Shown here piece by piece: positions 25,194-35,783 of a stretch of 60,020 bases of DNA. A program made the position numbers and the translations under genes. This stretch comes from an uncultured Collinsella sp. (lineage in GTDB: Bacteria; Actinomycetota; Coriobacteriia; Coriobacteriales; Coriobacteriaceae), in contig UQHT01000015.1 in assembly GCA_900540875.1 (NCBI GenBank), forward strand, positions 1-60,020, read 5' to 3'. How positions within the stretch are numbered: position 1 is the stretch's first letter; each line of letters begins with the position of its first letter. The notes beneath the pieces were generated by a model. That model was not told the origin of the DNA. It ran no database searches and worked only from the letters and a program-made list of their open reading frames with translations.

Positions 25194-26408
25194 TTACTGG
25201 TAGCGTAGGCACTCCACCGGGTCGAGCTTTGCCGCGCGTCGAGCGGGGTAGAAGCCAAAGATTACGCCGATGCCGACGGAGACGGCGAAGGCCAGCAGCA
25301 CCGTGGCGATTGAAAAACTCGGGGTGATTTGCCCGCTGGCACCGAGCTCGCCAAGAATCCCGGATCCGGAGGCAAACATCGCGAGGCCCCAGGCCAGCAG
25401 ATAGCCTATCAGGACACCCAGCAGGCCACCGGTGACGCACAGCGCCGAGGACTCGGCCAAAAACTGCGCGGTGATATCGCGACGACTGGCGCCCAAGGCA
25501 CGGCGAATACCGATCTCGCGGATGCGCTCAGTCACGTTGGTGAGCATCATATTCATAATACCGATACCGCCGACAAGCAGCGAGATACTGGCGACAGCAC
25601 CCATGATGAGCGAGAAGGCGCCCATAAAGGAATTGAGGGAGTCGATAGCGCTTTTCATGGAGGTCGCCGATACACTGTCGTACTCATCATCCTCCGCGAT
25701 GCCCTTCATCGCGCGCACCTTGGACTCGATGGTCTTGCAGAGCTCATCCATGTCCGTGCCCTCGGCGGCAAGTGCCGTCACGCTGGGGAATGAAGGATTC
25801 TCGTCGCCAAATAGGCCGGAGATGGTTTCGCGTGGCATATACAAAGTGAGCGAGCCCATGGAGTCGCTGCCGCCATCAATCACGCCTACAATCTGCACCT
25901 CGCCGTTGGACACTTTGATGGTTTTTCCCAGCGCATCCTGTTCGTTGCCGTAAAGCTGATCGGCGCCGCCGCGGCTGATGAGCGCCACGCGCGAGCCTGC
26001 CTTTGACTCGACATCGGTGTAGGTGCGCCCCGCAACGAGCTTACTGGCACCCACGGCGTCGAGCATGTCGCTATCGACACCCTGTGCCATGACGGTATAG
26101 CTTTTATCGCCGGTCTTGTACTCGGTATACGCGCTTTTGACAATGCCGATCTGTTCTATCTGCGGCACCAGTTTTTTAAGCTTCTGGACGTCAGAATCAG
26201 AGAGTTCTTGGGACGAATAGATCTGAACCATGCGAGCTGCGTTGAGGCCCAGGCTGTTGACCAAGCTGTTTTGGATGCCGCCGATGAGCGAAGTCATGGC
26301 GATGACCGAGGCGATGCCAATGACGATGCCAAGGATGGTGAGCAGGCTGCGTCCCTTGTTGGCCTCGAGCGAGTGAAGGGCTTCTTGGACAAGATCGCGG
26401 GTGCTCAT
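25194..26408 (-). CDS. MacB-type ABC transporter permease
   Basis: A 404-residue FtsX/MacB-family permease. It begins ALHSLEANKGRSLLTILGIV with a first membrane helix, then a large extracytoplasmic domain (about residues 50-270). Three helices near the C-terminus follow, with GGIGIMNMMLTNVTERIREI and EIGIRRALGASRRDI. It ends DPVECLRYQ. It overlaps the ATPase gene by four bases and forms a three-gene tripartite exporter with it and the adaptor upstream. Cargo may be a peptide, macrolide or lipid; it cannot be told from sequence. Confidence 0.9.
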   Translation of the reverse strand: MSTRDLVQEALHSLEANKGRSLLTILGIVIGIASVIAMTSLIGGIQNSLVNSLGLNAARMVQIYSSQELSDSDVQKLKKLVPQIEQIGIVKSAYTEYKTGDKSYTVMAQGVDSDMLDAVGASKLVAGRTYTDVESKAGSRVALISRGGADQLYGNEQDALGKTIKVSNGEVQIVGVIDGGSDSMGSLTLYMPRETISGLFGDENPSFPSVTALAAEGTDMDELCKTIESKVRAMKGIAEDDEYDSVSATSMKSAIDSLNSFMGAFSLIMGAVASISLLVGGIGIMNMMLTNVTERIREIGIRRALGASRRDITAQFLAESSALCVTGGLLGVLIGYLLAWGLAMFASGSGILGELGASGQITPSFSIATVLLAFAVSVGIGVIFGFYPARRAAKLDPVECLRYQ

Positions 26409-27178
26409 GCCTTCGCTCCTTTCGGCTGATTGGTGGTTGCAGAAATCGCGGGCAGGTTTTTGACGGCCCCGCGTAACGTATTCGGTGTATGCGCGACATA
26501 TGCGCCGTCATGGATTCGCCCGTCACGGATGGTTACGGCTCGATCGGCCTCGGCGGCGATGCCGGGGTCATGCGTGATGAGTACGATGGTCTTGCCGCGT
26601 TTCTGGAGCTTGTGGAAGGTTTCCATGACGAGTGCCCCGGTTGTCGAGTCTAGATTTCCCGTTGGCTCGTCGGCCAAAATGATGGGCGGGTCGTTGACGA
26701 GGGCGCGCGCGATGGCGACGCGCTGCATCTGTCCGCCCGAGAGTTCCGATATGCGGTGGTCCCAATGGTCGACCGGCAGTGTGACGGCTTGTAGCGCATG
26801 CACGGCGCGCATCTCGCGCTGGCTACGCGGCACATTGGTGTAGGATAGCGGCAGCATGACGTTTTCGATCACCGTCAGACGCGGCAGCAAGTTAAAACTC
26901 TGAAAGACAAAGCCGATGCTCAGCGCGCGCACCTCGGTGAGCTCATCATCGTCGAGCTCGGCGACGTTGAGCCCCTGCAGGAAGTAATCGCCCGCCGTCG
27001 GTTTGTCCAGGCAGCCCAGGATGTTCATGAGTGTCGACTTGCCCGAGCCCGAGGGGCCGGTGATGGCGACGAACTCACCGGGATCTACTGCCAGGCTTAC
27101 GTTATGCAGGATGTGGGCGCAACCGGCCTCGCTCTCAAAGATGCGGTGCACGTTGCGGATGTCGATGACGGGACGCAT
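26405..27178 (-). CDS. MacB/LolD-type ABC transporter ATPase
   Basis: A 257-residue ATPase powering the adjacent permease. Walker A GPSGSGKST, Q-loop VFQSFNLLPRL, signature LSGGQMQRVAIARAL and Walker B ILADEPTGNLDS are all intact. This profile is typical of the MacB/LolD/FtsE group (NLDS after Walker B). About 25 residues follow the ABC domain. Its start abuts the stop of the adaptor gene and its end overlaps the permease start, so the three are translated together. Confidence 0.92.
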   Translation of the reverse strand: MRPVIDIRNVHRIFESEAGCAHILHNVSLAVDPGEFVAITGPSGSGKSTLMNILGCLDKPTAGDYFLQGLNVAELDDDELTEVRALSIGFVFQSFNLLPRLTVIENVMLPLSYTNVPRSQREMRAVHALQAVTLPVDHWDHRISELSGGQMQRVAIARALVNDPPIILADEPTGNLDSTTGALVMETFHKLQKRGKTIVLITHDPGIAAEADRAVTIRDGRIHDGAYVAHTPNTLRGAVKNLPAISATTNQPKGAKA

Positions 27179-28590
27179 TACTTGCCCTCGTCGGCAGGCA
27201 TGTTGTCGCCGCCGTCTGCCGTCATGCCTGTGCCGGTATCCGTCACGATGGTGTCGCCGTCGCGTAACTTGGTAACCGGGACGTCTGGGTTGATCTCGTT
27301 GCCCTGGTCGTCGCGCTTGACCTGCGTCTTACCGACTACAGCCTCGTTGTCGTTTTGCGTCACGACGGTCACCTTCACGCGGCGCGTCTTCTTGCCTTCC
27401 GAATCGGTGGCCAGATTGACGTAATAGTGCTCGCCATCTTCGGTCATCAGCGCCATGGTCGGCACCATAACCACGTCGTCGAGCTTCTCGGTCACTACCG
27501 AGACCTCGGCAGTCATACCCGGCTTAAGGCGACTGTCGGGTGCTTCGATGAGGATGTCGACGTTAAAGGTCACGCTGCCGCCGCTACCGGAGCCGGAGTC
27601 AGAGTTTGCCACCGAGGCGATAGCCGTGACGGTGCCCTGGCTCACGATATCGGGAAACGCGGGATAGGTCACGTTGGCGCTTTGGCCCACGGCAATTTTG
27701 GCGATATCCTTTTCGCCCACCTGAACCGTCACCTTCATCTTGGACAGGTCGGCGATTTGCATGCACTGCTTGCCGCCGCTCGTGTCGCTTTCACCCATGA
27801 TCATGCCGCCTGTTACCGTAGCGCCCACCTTGGCGTTGAGCTCCACGATGCTGCCCGAGCTGGGGGCCTTTACGGTGCGCTCGGCCGCCTTTGCAGTTGC
27901 CTGTTCCAGCGCTGCCTGGGCCGAGGCGAGGTTGCGCTGGGCGGTCGAGACGGCATTTGCGTTGGCGTTTGCGTCCGATGGACCGGTCGATCCGTCACTG
28001 TCCGTTGTCGGTGCGGCCTGTGCGGCCGCGAGTGCCGCCTTTGCATTGTTCAGGTCTTCCTGGGCGGCCGCGACCGCGCGCTGCGCCTCGGAAACAGCGC
28101 TATCGAGCGCGTCGTTCTTAATGGTCATGAGTACGTCGCCCTCGTTGACGCTCTGTCCGGCCTGCACGTTGATCTTTTCAACCGTACCGTCGACAGAAGG
28201 GGAGACGACCGATGCCGAGATGGGCTTAAGCTGCCCCTTGGCTTCGACTGTGGTGGTAAACGTGCCTTCGGTGACCATGTCGGTCACCGGTCCGTTGGTG
28301 CCTGCGGGTTGCGCGTTGATGACCAGCGTTGCGATGATGGCAATGAGCGCGATGGCAACAACGACACCGACGGCGATACCGCGTCGGATGAGCTTTTTGC
28401 GCCGACGCTCGGCACGCTTTGCCTTGAGCTTTGCATAGGCTTCTTCATCGGAGATATCGGTCGAATCGTCGAGACTCGTTTGGGGCTGCTTGGTGTCTGC
28501 AGCGCTGATAATCGGCAGGGTCTCGGTGGCATCTTGGGGCATGCGATCGGAATCGTCAGGACCCGGATTGATCGTGGGGACCTTGGACAT
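27178..28590 (-). CDS. MacA/HlyD-type membrane-fusion (adaptor) protein
   Basis: A 470-residue adaptor. A charged cytoplasmic N-terminus of about 70 residues is followed by one membrane helix (71-92). The extracytoplasmic part has a biotinyl-lipoyl half-domain (ASVVSPSVDGTVEKINVQAG), a short Ala-rich coiled coil (SEAQRAVAAAQEDLNNAKAA), the second half-domain (VKAPSSGSIVELNAKVGATV) and a beta-barrel. A good AAAGGAG lies before the ATG. In a Gram-positive it would bridge permease and cell wall. A 10-bp hairpin lies 35 bases upstream. Confidence 0.88.
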   Translation of the reverse strand: MSKVPTINPGPDDSDRMPQDATETLPIISAADTKQPQTSLDDSTDISDEEAYAKLKAKRAERRRKKLIRRGIAVGVVVAIALIAIIATLVINAQPAGTNGPVTDMVTEGTFTTTVEAKGQLKPISASVVSPSVDGTVEKINVQAGQSVNEGDVLMTIKNDALDSAVSEAQRAVAAAQEDLNNAKAALAAAQAAPTTDSDGSTGPSDANANANAVSTAQRNLASAQAALEQATAKAAERTVKAPSSGSIVELNAKVGATVTGGMIMGESDTSGGKQCMQIADLSKMKVTVQVGEKDIAKIAVGQSANVTYPAFPDIVSQGTVTAIASVANSDSGSGSGGSVTFNVDILIEAPDSRLKPGMTAEVSVVTEKLDDVVMVPTMALMTEDGEHYYVNLATDSEGKKTRRVKVTVVTQNDNEAVVGKTQVKRDDQGNEINPDVPVTKLRDGDTIVTDTGTGMTADGGDNMPADEGK

Positions 28591-28624
28591 AGCGTCTCCT
28601 TTATCGATATGGCTCCGATAAGTA

Positions 28625-28654
28625 TATACGCCCGTCGCGATAGGCGGGCGTATA
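28625..28654 (-). repeat. Hairpin between the L,D-transpeptidase and adaptor genes
   Basis: TATACGCCCG pairs perfectly with CGGGCGTATA. It lies after the L,D-transpeptidase stop and before the adaptor start on the same strand. There is no clear T-run, so it may be a weak terminator or a leader hairpin. Confidence 0.55.
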
Positions 28655-28722
28655 GAAGTTGCGGATGACGGTACTGTAAGTTTTGTCGCCGTGCTGTTTA
28701 CTTGTTGTAGACGTTAGCTGCG

Positions 28723-30447
28723 TTACGAGTGCACGACCACGCAGAGGCCGACTTTGATGCGCTCGTGGAGCGACTTGGCATCGGCCAGACGCAGGTTGAT
28801 ACAACCGTGGCTACCGCACCACTTGTACGATTCGGCGTTATCGAAACTCGAATCGTTTTGCCAGGTGGCGTCGTGGAATCCGACCATATTGCCCTCGAAC
28901 GGCATCCAGTAGCTTACCGGGCTCTCGTATTTGGGCTTGCCGGTCTCGGGGTCCTTGGCACCGATGAGTTTGCTGGCGCCATCGTTGCTGTTGATCTGCC
29001 ATACGCCCTCGGGGGTGGCGTCTTCGCCCGGTTTGCCAGAAATAAAGTTGGCCTCCCACACGATGTTGCCGCTCTCGTCGTAGTAGCGCGCATGCTGCTC
29101 GGACAGGTCGACGTCGATATAGGCCTTCCAGTCGGGCTCGCCCTTGGCGGTAAATGTGTCGGCCTTCTGGGAGTACTTGATCTCGATTTCGCCGGTCTGC
29201 TTGTTGTTGATGGCGTCCTCGACCTGCTTGGCGAGCGAGCTGCTGTCGATGGACCAACCAAAGTCGCCGCCTTCGACGGCGCACTGCTTGCCATCGGCGC
29301 GCGTCCACCAGCGAGTGGAGCCCACGGTATTAAAGCCGTTGGCGAGCTCGGCTGCCCAGCTGCTGATCTGCGACGTATCGAGCGTGGGGTTGGCCGGATC
29401 GGCAAAGCTGATCCACTGCAACACGGAGCTGCCATCAACCTTGCCGGCATCCTCGCCGTTGAGCTTGAGGGTCACGTTGACGCCCAAGAAGTTGTTGGCG
29501 GCATCGCATGCAGACTGAATCTGATCATCAGTCAGCGTTCCGTTGAGCGGCTCATAGGCATCGTTGCCGAGCTTGGAAAGATCTACGGTCTCGGCCAGCG
29601 AGGCAAGCTCGAGCTCGGCATACTTAATGACATGCTCGCGGTTGAGTTTTTCGTTGGAGCGCGCCTTCTCGACGGTAAACTTGCCAGCCTGCTCGTCATA
29701 GGAGCTATTGGCCTCGAACGCGCCCGAACGCCCCTCGTTAAACTCGTCGATGGCGGCGCCCAGATCCTTCTCAAACCGCTTTTGGTCAAAGGTGTCGGAG
29801 AGCATGGACAGGTCGACGTCTTGATCAAGATCGACTTCGTTGGAGCTAGCGGTTGTTTTGGTCTTGCCGCTTAAGGATTCTACAAGGCGAACCGGCCATA
29901 CAATGGCTTCGTTGCGGCTGATAATCTCTTTTGCGGCAGCTTCGCCGTCGACAATGGGCTCATCGGACTCGGGCTGATAGGTCCAGCTAAAGTCATCGCC
30001 TGTCACGGTGAGCTTATAGTGCTTCCAAGCCGAGTTGACCTTGGTGGCGGCAGACGAAGCGTTTGAGAACGAGACGTCGACGCCGGCGATGGTGGTGTTG
30101 GGGTAGACTACCTGCGAAAATGCTACGACGCCTACGATATAGACAATGACGATAAGACCCAGGAGGACAAAGAGCGTCGACTTTTTGCCCGACTTATTGT
30201 TCCCGGTGGGTTTGCGCGCGGGGCCGCGATCGCCTCGACCGTGCGTGGGGGGCTGCTTGGGCGTATTGCCGTTTGCCTGGCGCTGCTGACGTTGCTGGCG
30301 CTGCTGGTTCGGGCGTTGCGAAGCGTTTGCCGCACCACGCTGCTGACCGTGGCTCGGCGCGATAGGACGCGGCGACTGAACGCCGCCGGTGTGCCTGCTC
30401 GGCTGCTGCGGATCGGGAATCAGTTGAGTTCGATCGTTTTGCGACAT
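28723..30447 (-). CDS. L,D-transpeptidase (YkuD) with VanW/PG-binding-like region, membrane-anchored
   Basis: A 574-residue cell-wall cross-linking enzyme. A Gln/Pro/Arg-rich cytoplasmic N-terminus (1-90) precedes one membrane helix (91-112). A long extracytoplasmic region with repeated beta/alpha units resembling the putative peptidoglycan-binding domain of VanW-type proteins (about 115-440) comes next. The C-terminal YkuD domain has YIDVDLSEQHARYY, VGFHDATWQ and the catalytic SHGCINLRLADAK with Cys and His. It makes 3-3 peptide cross-links. The ATG at 30447 is preferred over 30456 because CGAAGGAT lies too close to the latter. A TATAAT-like -10 lies at 30505-30510 on this strand. Confidence 0.88.
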   Translation of the reverse strand: MSQNDRTQLIPDPQQPSRHTGGVQSPRPIAPSHGQQRGAANASQRPNQQRQQRQQRQANGNTPKQPPTHGRGDRGPARKPTGNNKSGKKSTLFVLLGLIVIVYIVGVVAFSQVVYPNTTIAGVDVSFSNASSAATKVNSAWKHYKLTVTGDDFSWTYQPESDEPIVDGEAAAKEIISRNEAIVWPVRLVESLSGKTKTTASSNEVDLDQDVDLSMLSDTFDQKRFEKDLGAAIDEFNEGRSGAFEANSSYDEQAGKFTVEKARSNEKLNREHVIKYAELELASLAETVDLSKLGNDAYEPLNGTLTDDQIQSACDAANNFLGVNVTLKLNGEDAGKVDGSSVLQWISFADPANPTLDTSQISSWAAELANGFNTVGSTRWWTRADGKQCAVEGGDFGWSIDSSSLAKQVEDAINNKQTGEIEIKYSQKADTFTAKGEPDWKAYIDVDLSEQHARYYDESGNIVWEANFISGKPGEDATPEGVWQINSNDGASKLIGAKDPETGKPKYESPVSYWMPFEGNMVGFHDATWQNDSSFDNAESYKWCGSHGCINLRLADAKSLHERIKVGLCVVVHS

Positions 30448-30556
30448 CGTATGCATATCCTTCGGATTTCGCCTTGCGGCTCATCGTGTTTTTACTGGGC
30501 TTGCATTATAGCGATTACCTAGTTGATTGTGGTATGGAAACGGTGGCATTCAAAAG

Positions 30557-30578
30557 AGGTGGGACATTTGTCCCACCT
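30557..30578. repeat. GGGACA palindrome
   Basis: AGGTGGGACA and TGTCCCACCT flank a TT centre. It lies between the L,D-transpeptidase promoter and the serine dehydratase stop, and belongs to the group of GGGAC/GTCCC intergenic palindromes seen further on. Confidence 0.7.
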
Positions 30579-30596
30579 TCGAGTCGTTCTTTGTCG

Positions 30597-32204
30597 CTAT
30601 CCGCACACACCGCATTTTGCACAGGCCGAAAGTGCGGCCGGAGCCTGCGCGATGCCGCCCTTTGCCGTCTCGCGCAGCGTGGCCGGCAACGCGTGGCCCA
30701 CCGAGAGCACGACGTGCGCCATCTGGTCAAACGGCACCAGGCTCTTAATGCCGGCGAGGGCAAGCTGTGCGGAGCTAAAGGCGGCTGCCACACCGATGGC
30801 ATTGCGGTTTTGGCACGGCACCTCCACGAGGCCGCCCACCGGGTCGCAGACCAAGCCCAGCAGATTACTCAGCGCGATGGAACTGGCATCGAGCGCCTGC
30901 TCGGGTGTGCCGCCGAGCATCTGCACCAGCGCGGCGGCAGCCATGGCGGCCGCACTTCCTACCTCAGCCTGGCAGCCGCCCTCGGCGCCGGCAACGCAGG
31001 CGCTCGTGGTGAGGTTGAGGCCGATGGCGGCGGCGCAATAAAGGGCATCCATGACCTGCTCGTCGTCCAGCTGCAGATGGTCTGCGAGCGCCAGCACGCA
31101 GCCGGGCACAACACCCGCGGATCCTGCCGTCGGAGCTGCGACGATCACGCCCATGGTGGCGGAGCGCTCGAGCACGGCCATGGCGCGGGCCACGGCGTCG
31201 GTCTGGACGGCGCCCATCAGGCTTATGCTCAGATCGTTTCGGCTGGTGGCATCGACAAGCTTTGCCTCGCCGCCGATGAGGCCGCCGAGCGAGCGCTGTG
31301 GATTGGAAATGGGGGCTGTGGTCTCTTCGCGCATGACGTCGAGTACGCGGCGCATGGCGGCGATAGCGTGTGCCTCGCCGGTCAGACGTGCCTCGCGCAC
31401 GGCCATGACGGCGCCGATGTTGAGACCCAGTTCCTCGCACGCATCGAGCAGCTGCTCGCCGTCGTCGAAGATTTCCTTTGCCGAGACGCCGGGGGAGAGC
31501 GACGAGGCAGAACCGGGGAGCTCGATAAAGGTCGCGTAATCGACATTGTCGAGCTTGCGGAGCATGGGGACGACGGTGTCGTCGGGGGCGCCGTCGGTCT
31601 CAAAGACGGAGTAGGCCTGGCCGCCCACTTCGGTGCGGTAGGTGCGGCAGAAGGCGATGTTCACATGGGCGTAGGCGAGCAGGTTGGTGAGCGCGGCGAG
31701 CACGCCGGGGACGTCCTGGTGCGCCACGAAGAGCGTGGAATACATGCCCGAGATGTCGACGCCGACGCCGTTAATGCGGCTGATGCGCATCTTGCCGCCG
31801 CCCAAGCTCTCGCCGCGGACCTGCGCCGTGGCGCCCGTGGCGTCGACCATATCGATGTCGACGGTGTTGGGGTGGATGGAGGCGTCGTCGCCCTTGATGT
31901 CAAAGTGATATTCGAGGCCCTGCTCACGTGCGAGGTCAAAGGCCTGCTTGATGTTCTCGTCATCGGTGTCGAGGCCCAGAATGCCCGCGACGAGAGCGCG
32001 GTCGGTGCCGTGGCCGCGGTAGGTGTGGGCGAAGGAGTTCCACAGGCCAAAGTTGACTTTGGTGATGCGGCCTTCCAGCAGGCTGGCGGCAACTTGGGCG
32101 CAGCGCAGGGCGCCGGCGGTGTGCGATGAGCTGGGGCCGACCATGACGGGCCCCAAGATCTCGAATGCCGAGGTCGTAGCTAGTGTTTGCGGCTTGCCTG
32201 CCAT
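30597..32204 (-). CDS. sdaA: L-serine ammonia-lyase, iron-sulfur-dependent, single chain
   Basis: A 535-residue L-serine dehydratase converting serine to pyruvate and ammonia with a [4Fe-4S] cluster. The N-terminal beta domain has ILGPVMVGPSSSHTAGALRC and an ACT-like regulatory segment (DVPGVLAALTNLLAY). The C-terminal alpha domain carries candidate cluster cysteines in CVAGAEGGCQAEVG and CDPVGGLVEVPCQNRNA. The protein ends CAKCGVCG; C-terminal cysteines reach the cluster in some type 2 enzymes, so this may be functional. The ATG at 32204 has AGGAG six bases upstream. No operon partner is evident. Confidence 0.92.
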   Translation of the reverse strand: MAGKPQTLATTSAFEILGPVMVGPSSSHTAGALRCAQVAASLLEGRITKVNFGLWNSFAHTYRGHGTDRALVAGILGLDTDDENIKQAFDLAREQGLEYHFDIKGDDASIHPNTVDIDMVDATGATAQVRGESLGGGKMRISRINGVGVDISGMYSTLFVAHQDVPGVLAALTNLLAYAHVNIAFCRTYRTEVGGQAYSVFETDGAPDDTVVPMLRKLDNVDYATFIELPGSASSLSPGVSAKEIFDDGEQLLDACEELGLNIGAVMAVREARLTGEAHAIAAMRRVLDVMREETTAPISNPQRSLGGLIGGEAKLVDATSRNDLSISLMGAVQTDAVARAMAVLERSATMGVIVAAPTAGSAGVVPGCVLALADHLQLDDEQVMDALYCAAAIGLNLTTSACVAGAEGGCQAEVGSAAAMAAAALVQMLGGTPEQALDASSIALSNLLGLVCDPVGGLVEVPCQNRNAIGVAAAFSSAQLALAGIKSLVPFDQMAHVVLSVGHALPATLRETAKGGIAQAPAALSACAKCGVCG

Positions 32205-32259
32205 ATGCGCTCCTGTTCTATCCCGTCGTTCCGAGGGACGGGGCATACTCTGTCCCGCC

Positions 32260-32380
32260 GTTCCGAGGGCTTTAGTATTTGGTCGCCTGCTCGGACAGTC
32301 CTGCTCGCACGGAGGCCACATTAAGTGGCCTCCGGCTCGTGCGGAACTCGCGATCGACCAAATACTAAAGCCCTCGGAAC
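32260..32380. repeat. Long palindromic intergenic element (TTCCGAGGGC type)
   Basis: Perfect 26-bp arms at 32260-32285 and 32355-32380. An inner 9-bp inverted repeat lies at 32311-32333. TTCCGAGGG also occurs just upstream at 32229 next to GGGACGGGG. It occupies most of the 343-base gap between sdaA and metK. Apart from the metK terminator, I see no gene there. Confidence 0.85.
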
Positions 32381-32476
32381 TTAGGATACATGGTTGGAGT
32401 CGCTCTGCTGCGAAATTTATAGGCCTATGACCTATTCCATGTCCCAGGTCGGCTCATCTTCACCACCTTTAAATAA

Positions 32477-32510
32477 AAAAGAAGTACCGGTTGGAGCCGG
32501 TACTTCTTTT
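32477..32510 (-). terminator. Rho-independent terminator of metK
   Basis: A 14-bp stem (AAAAGAAGTACCGG with its complement) around TTGGAG is followed on the minus strand by a T-rich stretch. It lies 37 bases after the metK stop. Confidence 0.88.
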
Positions 32511-32547
32511 GGTGCGTTGTTTCTTGGCTGTAGCTTTTGCCGTTAGC

Positions 32548-33828
<1,281 letters not shown>

Positions 33829-33940
33829 GATTGTCCTTTCAAAAACGTGTCCCGGCGACCGTTACCATTCCGCCGGGCTCTCTATGCAAGGGCACATCAT
33901 AGCGCGTAAATCAAACATTCACACCCTTTCCGCACCTACT

Positions 33941-34143
33941 CATTGGGGACAGACTTAAATGACCAGCCAATAGGAACTCTCTTACGGCACCTGGGGACGT
34001 TCCTTATGTGTCGGCACTTGGGGACGGTCGTTTTCTGCCGGCAGTTTAGGAACGTCCCCAAGTGACGGCAGTTTGGGACACTCCTGTTCAGTTAGCTTCG
34101 AAGAACGTCCCCAACGAATGGTCATTTAAGTCTGTCCCCAATG
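33941..34143. repeat. Complex GGGGAC palindromic element between divergent metK and gltX
   Basis: Outer 25-bp arms at 33941-33965 and 34119-34143 are perfect complements (starting CATTGGGGACAGACTTAAAT). Inside are further GGGGAC or GTCCCC modules near 33992, 34019, 34054, 34074 and 34107; TGGGGACGTTCCT at 33992 pairs with 34048-34060. It fills the gap between metK and gltX except for their promoters. The end sequence resembles REP ends handled by RAYT (IS200-like) transposases. Confidence 0.85.
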
Positions 34144-34185
34144 ACTGGGTCGGTGCCCTTTGTGCGGAGGTGGGCATTGTTGCTT

Positions 34186-34191
34186 TATACT
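34186..34191 (+). promoter_or_regulatory. gltX -10 box
   Basis: TATACT lies 41 bases before the gltX ATG. A matching -35 is weak (TTGTGC at 34160 with a 20-base gap). Confidence 0.5.
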
Positions 34192-34231
34192 GATGCAGTT
34201 AGACATCCATCCTGCAATCGAGGAGATTTCC

Positions 34232-35707
34232 ATGGCATCAGACGTTCGCGTCCGCTTTGCACCCTCACCGACGGGCAAGCTGCACATCGGCGGCGCCCGC
34301 ACCGCTATCTATAACTGGGCTTTCGCCCGTGCTAACGGCGGCACGTTCATCCTGCGCATTGACGACACCGATCCCACCCGCTCTACCGACGAGAACACGC
34401 AGATCATCCTGCGCGCCATGCGTTGGCTGGGCCTGGACTGGGACGAGGGTCCCGAGGTGGGCGGAGACTTTGGCCCCTACGCCCAGACCGAGCGCCTGGA
34501 CCTGTACAAGCAGGCTGCCCAGAAGCTTTGGGACGAGGGTAAGGCCTATCCCTGCTTCTGCACCAAGGAGCAGCTCGACGCCGATCGCAAGGCCGCGCAG
34601 GAGCGCAAGGACCCCTTCCAGGGCTATCAGCGCCGTTGCCGCGATCTTGATCCCGAGGAGGCCCGCCGTCGCATCGAGGCCGGCGAGTCCTACGTCCTAC
34701 GCATCAAGGTGCCCGAGGACCGCGGCGACGTCGTCATCCACGATGCCGTCCACGGCGAGGTGACCTTCGACGCCAAGGAGCTCGACGACTTTGTGATCTT
34801 CCGCTCCGATGGCACGCCCACGTACAACTTCGCGACCGTCGTCGACGACGCCATGATGAAGATCACCCATGTCATCCGCGGCGACGACCACCTGTCCAAC
34901 ACCCCGCGTCAGGTCATGGTCTACGAGGCCCTCGGCGCGCCCGTGCCCACGTTCGCCCACATCTCCATGATCCTGGGCGCCGACGGCAAGAAGCTCTCCA
35001 AGCGCCACGGCGCCACCTCGGTGGAGGAGTACCGCGACGCCGGTTACCTGTCCGACGCCTTCGTCAACTACCTGGCGCTGCTCGGCTGGTCGCTCGACGG
35101 CGAGACCACAATCATCCCGCGCGATGTCCTGGCCAGCAAGTTCTCGCTCGACCGCATCTCCAAGAACCCGGCGACCTTCGACCCAAAGAAACTCGACTGG
35201 GTCAACGCCGAGTACATCAACGGCATGTCCGATGCCCAGTTTGCCGACGAGATCATGGTCCCCGAGCTGCACGAGGCGGGTCTCATCGAGGGCAACGTCG
35301 AGTACGGCGAAGACTGGATCGACGCGCTTGCCGCAATCGTCAAGCCGCGCACCAAGATGCCGGCCGACGCCGTGACCGTCGCCGCTCCCATCTTCGCTAC
35401 GGCCGAGACGCTCGAGTATGACGAGAAATCCGTTAACAAGGGTCTGGCCAAGGAAGGCATGGGCGCCATTCTGGACGCCGCCAAGGCCGCGCTCGAGGGC
35501 GTGGACGATTGGACTGCCGAGGCCATCGACGCCGCGCTTGAGCCGCTGCCCGAGCAGATGGACCTTAAGAAGCGCGTGGTGTTCCAGGCTGTGCGCGTCG
35601 CCGTCTGCGGCAACATGGTGAGCCCCCCGCTGGGCGAGACCATGACGCTCGTCGGCCGCGACGACTGCCTGGCACGCATCGACCGCGCCCGCACGATGGC
35701 GCTATAG
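34232..35707 (+). CDS. gltX: Glutamyl-tRNA synthetase
   Basis: A 491-residue class I synthetase charging tRNA-Glu. The HIGH motif is in RFAPSPTGKLHIGGARTA, DDTDPTRS follows, and the KMSKS equivalent is KKLSKRHGATSVEEY. Cys residues near 100 (YPCFCTKEQL) are as in many bacterial GluRS. The C-terminal anticodon-binding domain is complete. The ATG at 34232 follows GAGGAG; upstream codons are inside the leader. A terminator follows. Glutamyl-tRNA also feeds tetrapyrrole synthesis, the source of the ring used by the cobalamin genes, but the genes are not physically linked. Confidence 0.95.
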   Translation: MASDVRVRFAPSPTGKLHIGGARTAIYNWAFARANGGTFILRIDDTDPTRSTDENTQIILRAMRWLGLDWDEGPEVGGDFGPYAQTERLDLYKQAAQKLWDEGKAYPCFCTKEQLDADRKAAQERKDPFQGYQRRCRDLDPEEARRRIEAGESYVLRIKVPEDRGDVVIHDAVHGEVTFDAKELDDFVIFRSDGTPTYNFATVVDDAMMKITHVIRGDDHLSNTPRQVMVYEALGAPVPTFAHISMILGADGKKLSKRHGATSVEEYRDAGYLSDAFVNYLALLGWSLDGETTIIPRDVLASKFSLDRISKNPATFDPKKLDWVNAEYINGMSDAQFADEIMVPELHEAGLIEGNVEYGEDWIDALAAIVKPRTKMPADAVTVAAPIFATAETLEYDEKSVNKGLAKEGMGAILDAAKAALEGVDDWTAEAIDAALEPLPEQMDLKKRVVFQAVRVAVCGNMVSPPLGETMTLVGRDDCLARIDRARTMAL

Positions 35708-35730
35708 TAGACGCGTAAACGCATGTATCC

Positions 35731-35763
35731 GAGCCCCGTTCCCCCGAGCGGGGCTCTTGTTTC
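35731..35763 (+). terminator. Rho-independent terminator of gltX
   Basis: GAGCCCCG pairs with CGGGGCTC around a 10-base loop, followed by TTGTTT. Confidence 0.85.
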
Positions 35764-35783
35764 TGTACCGATGAGTGGGTTGC

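Noticed and set aside
33829..33940. SAM riboswitch upstream of metK
   Set aside because: Only a simple CCCGGCG/CGCCGGG hairpin is visible; no conserved SAM-aptamer core was recognised.
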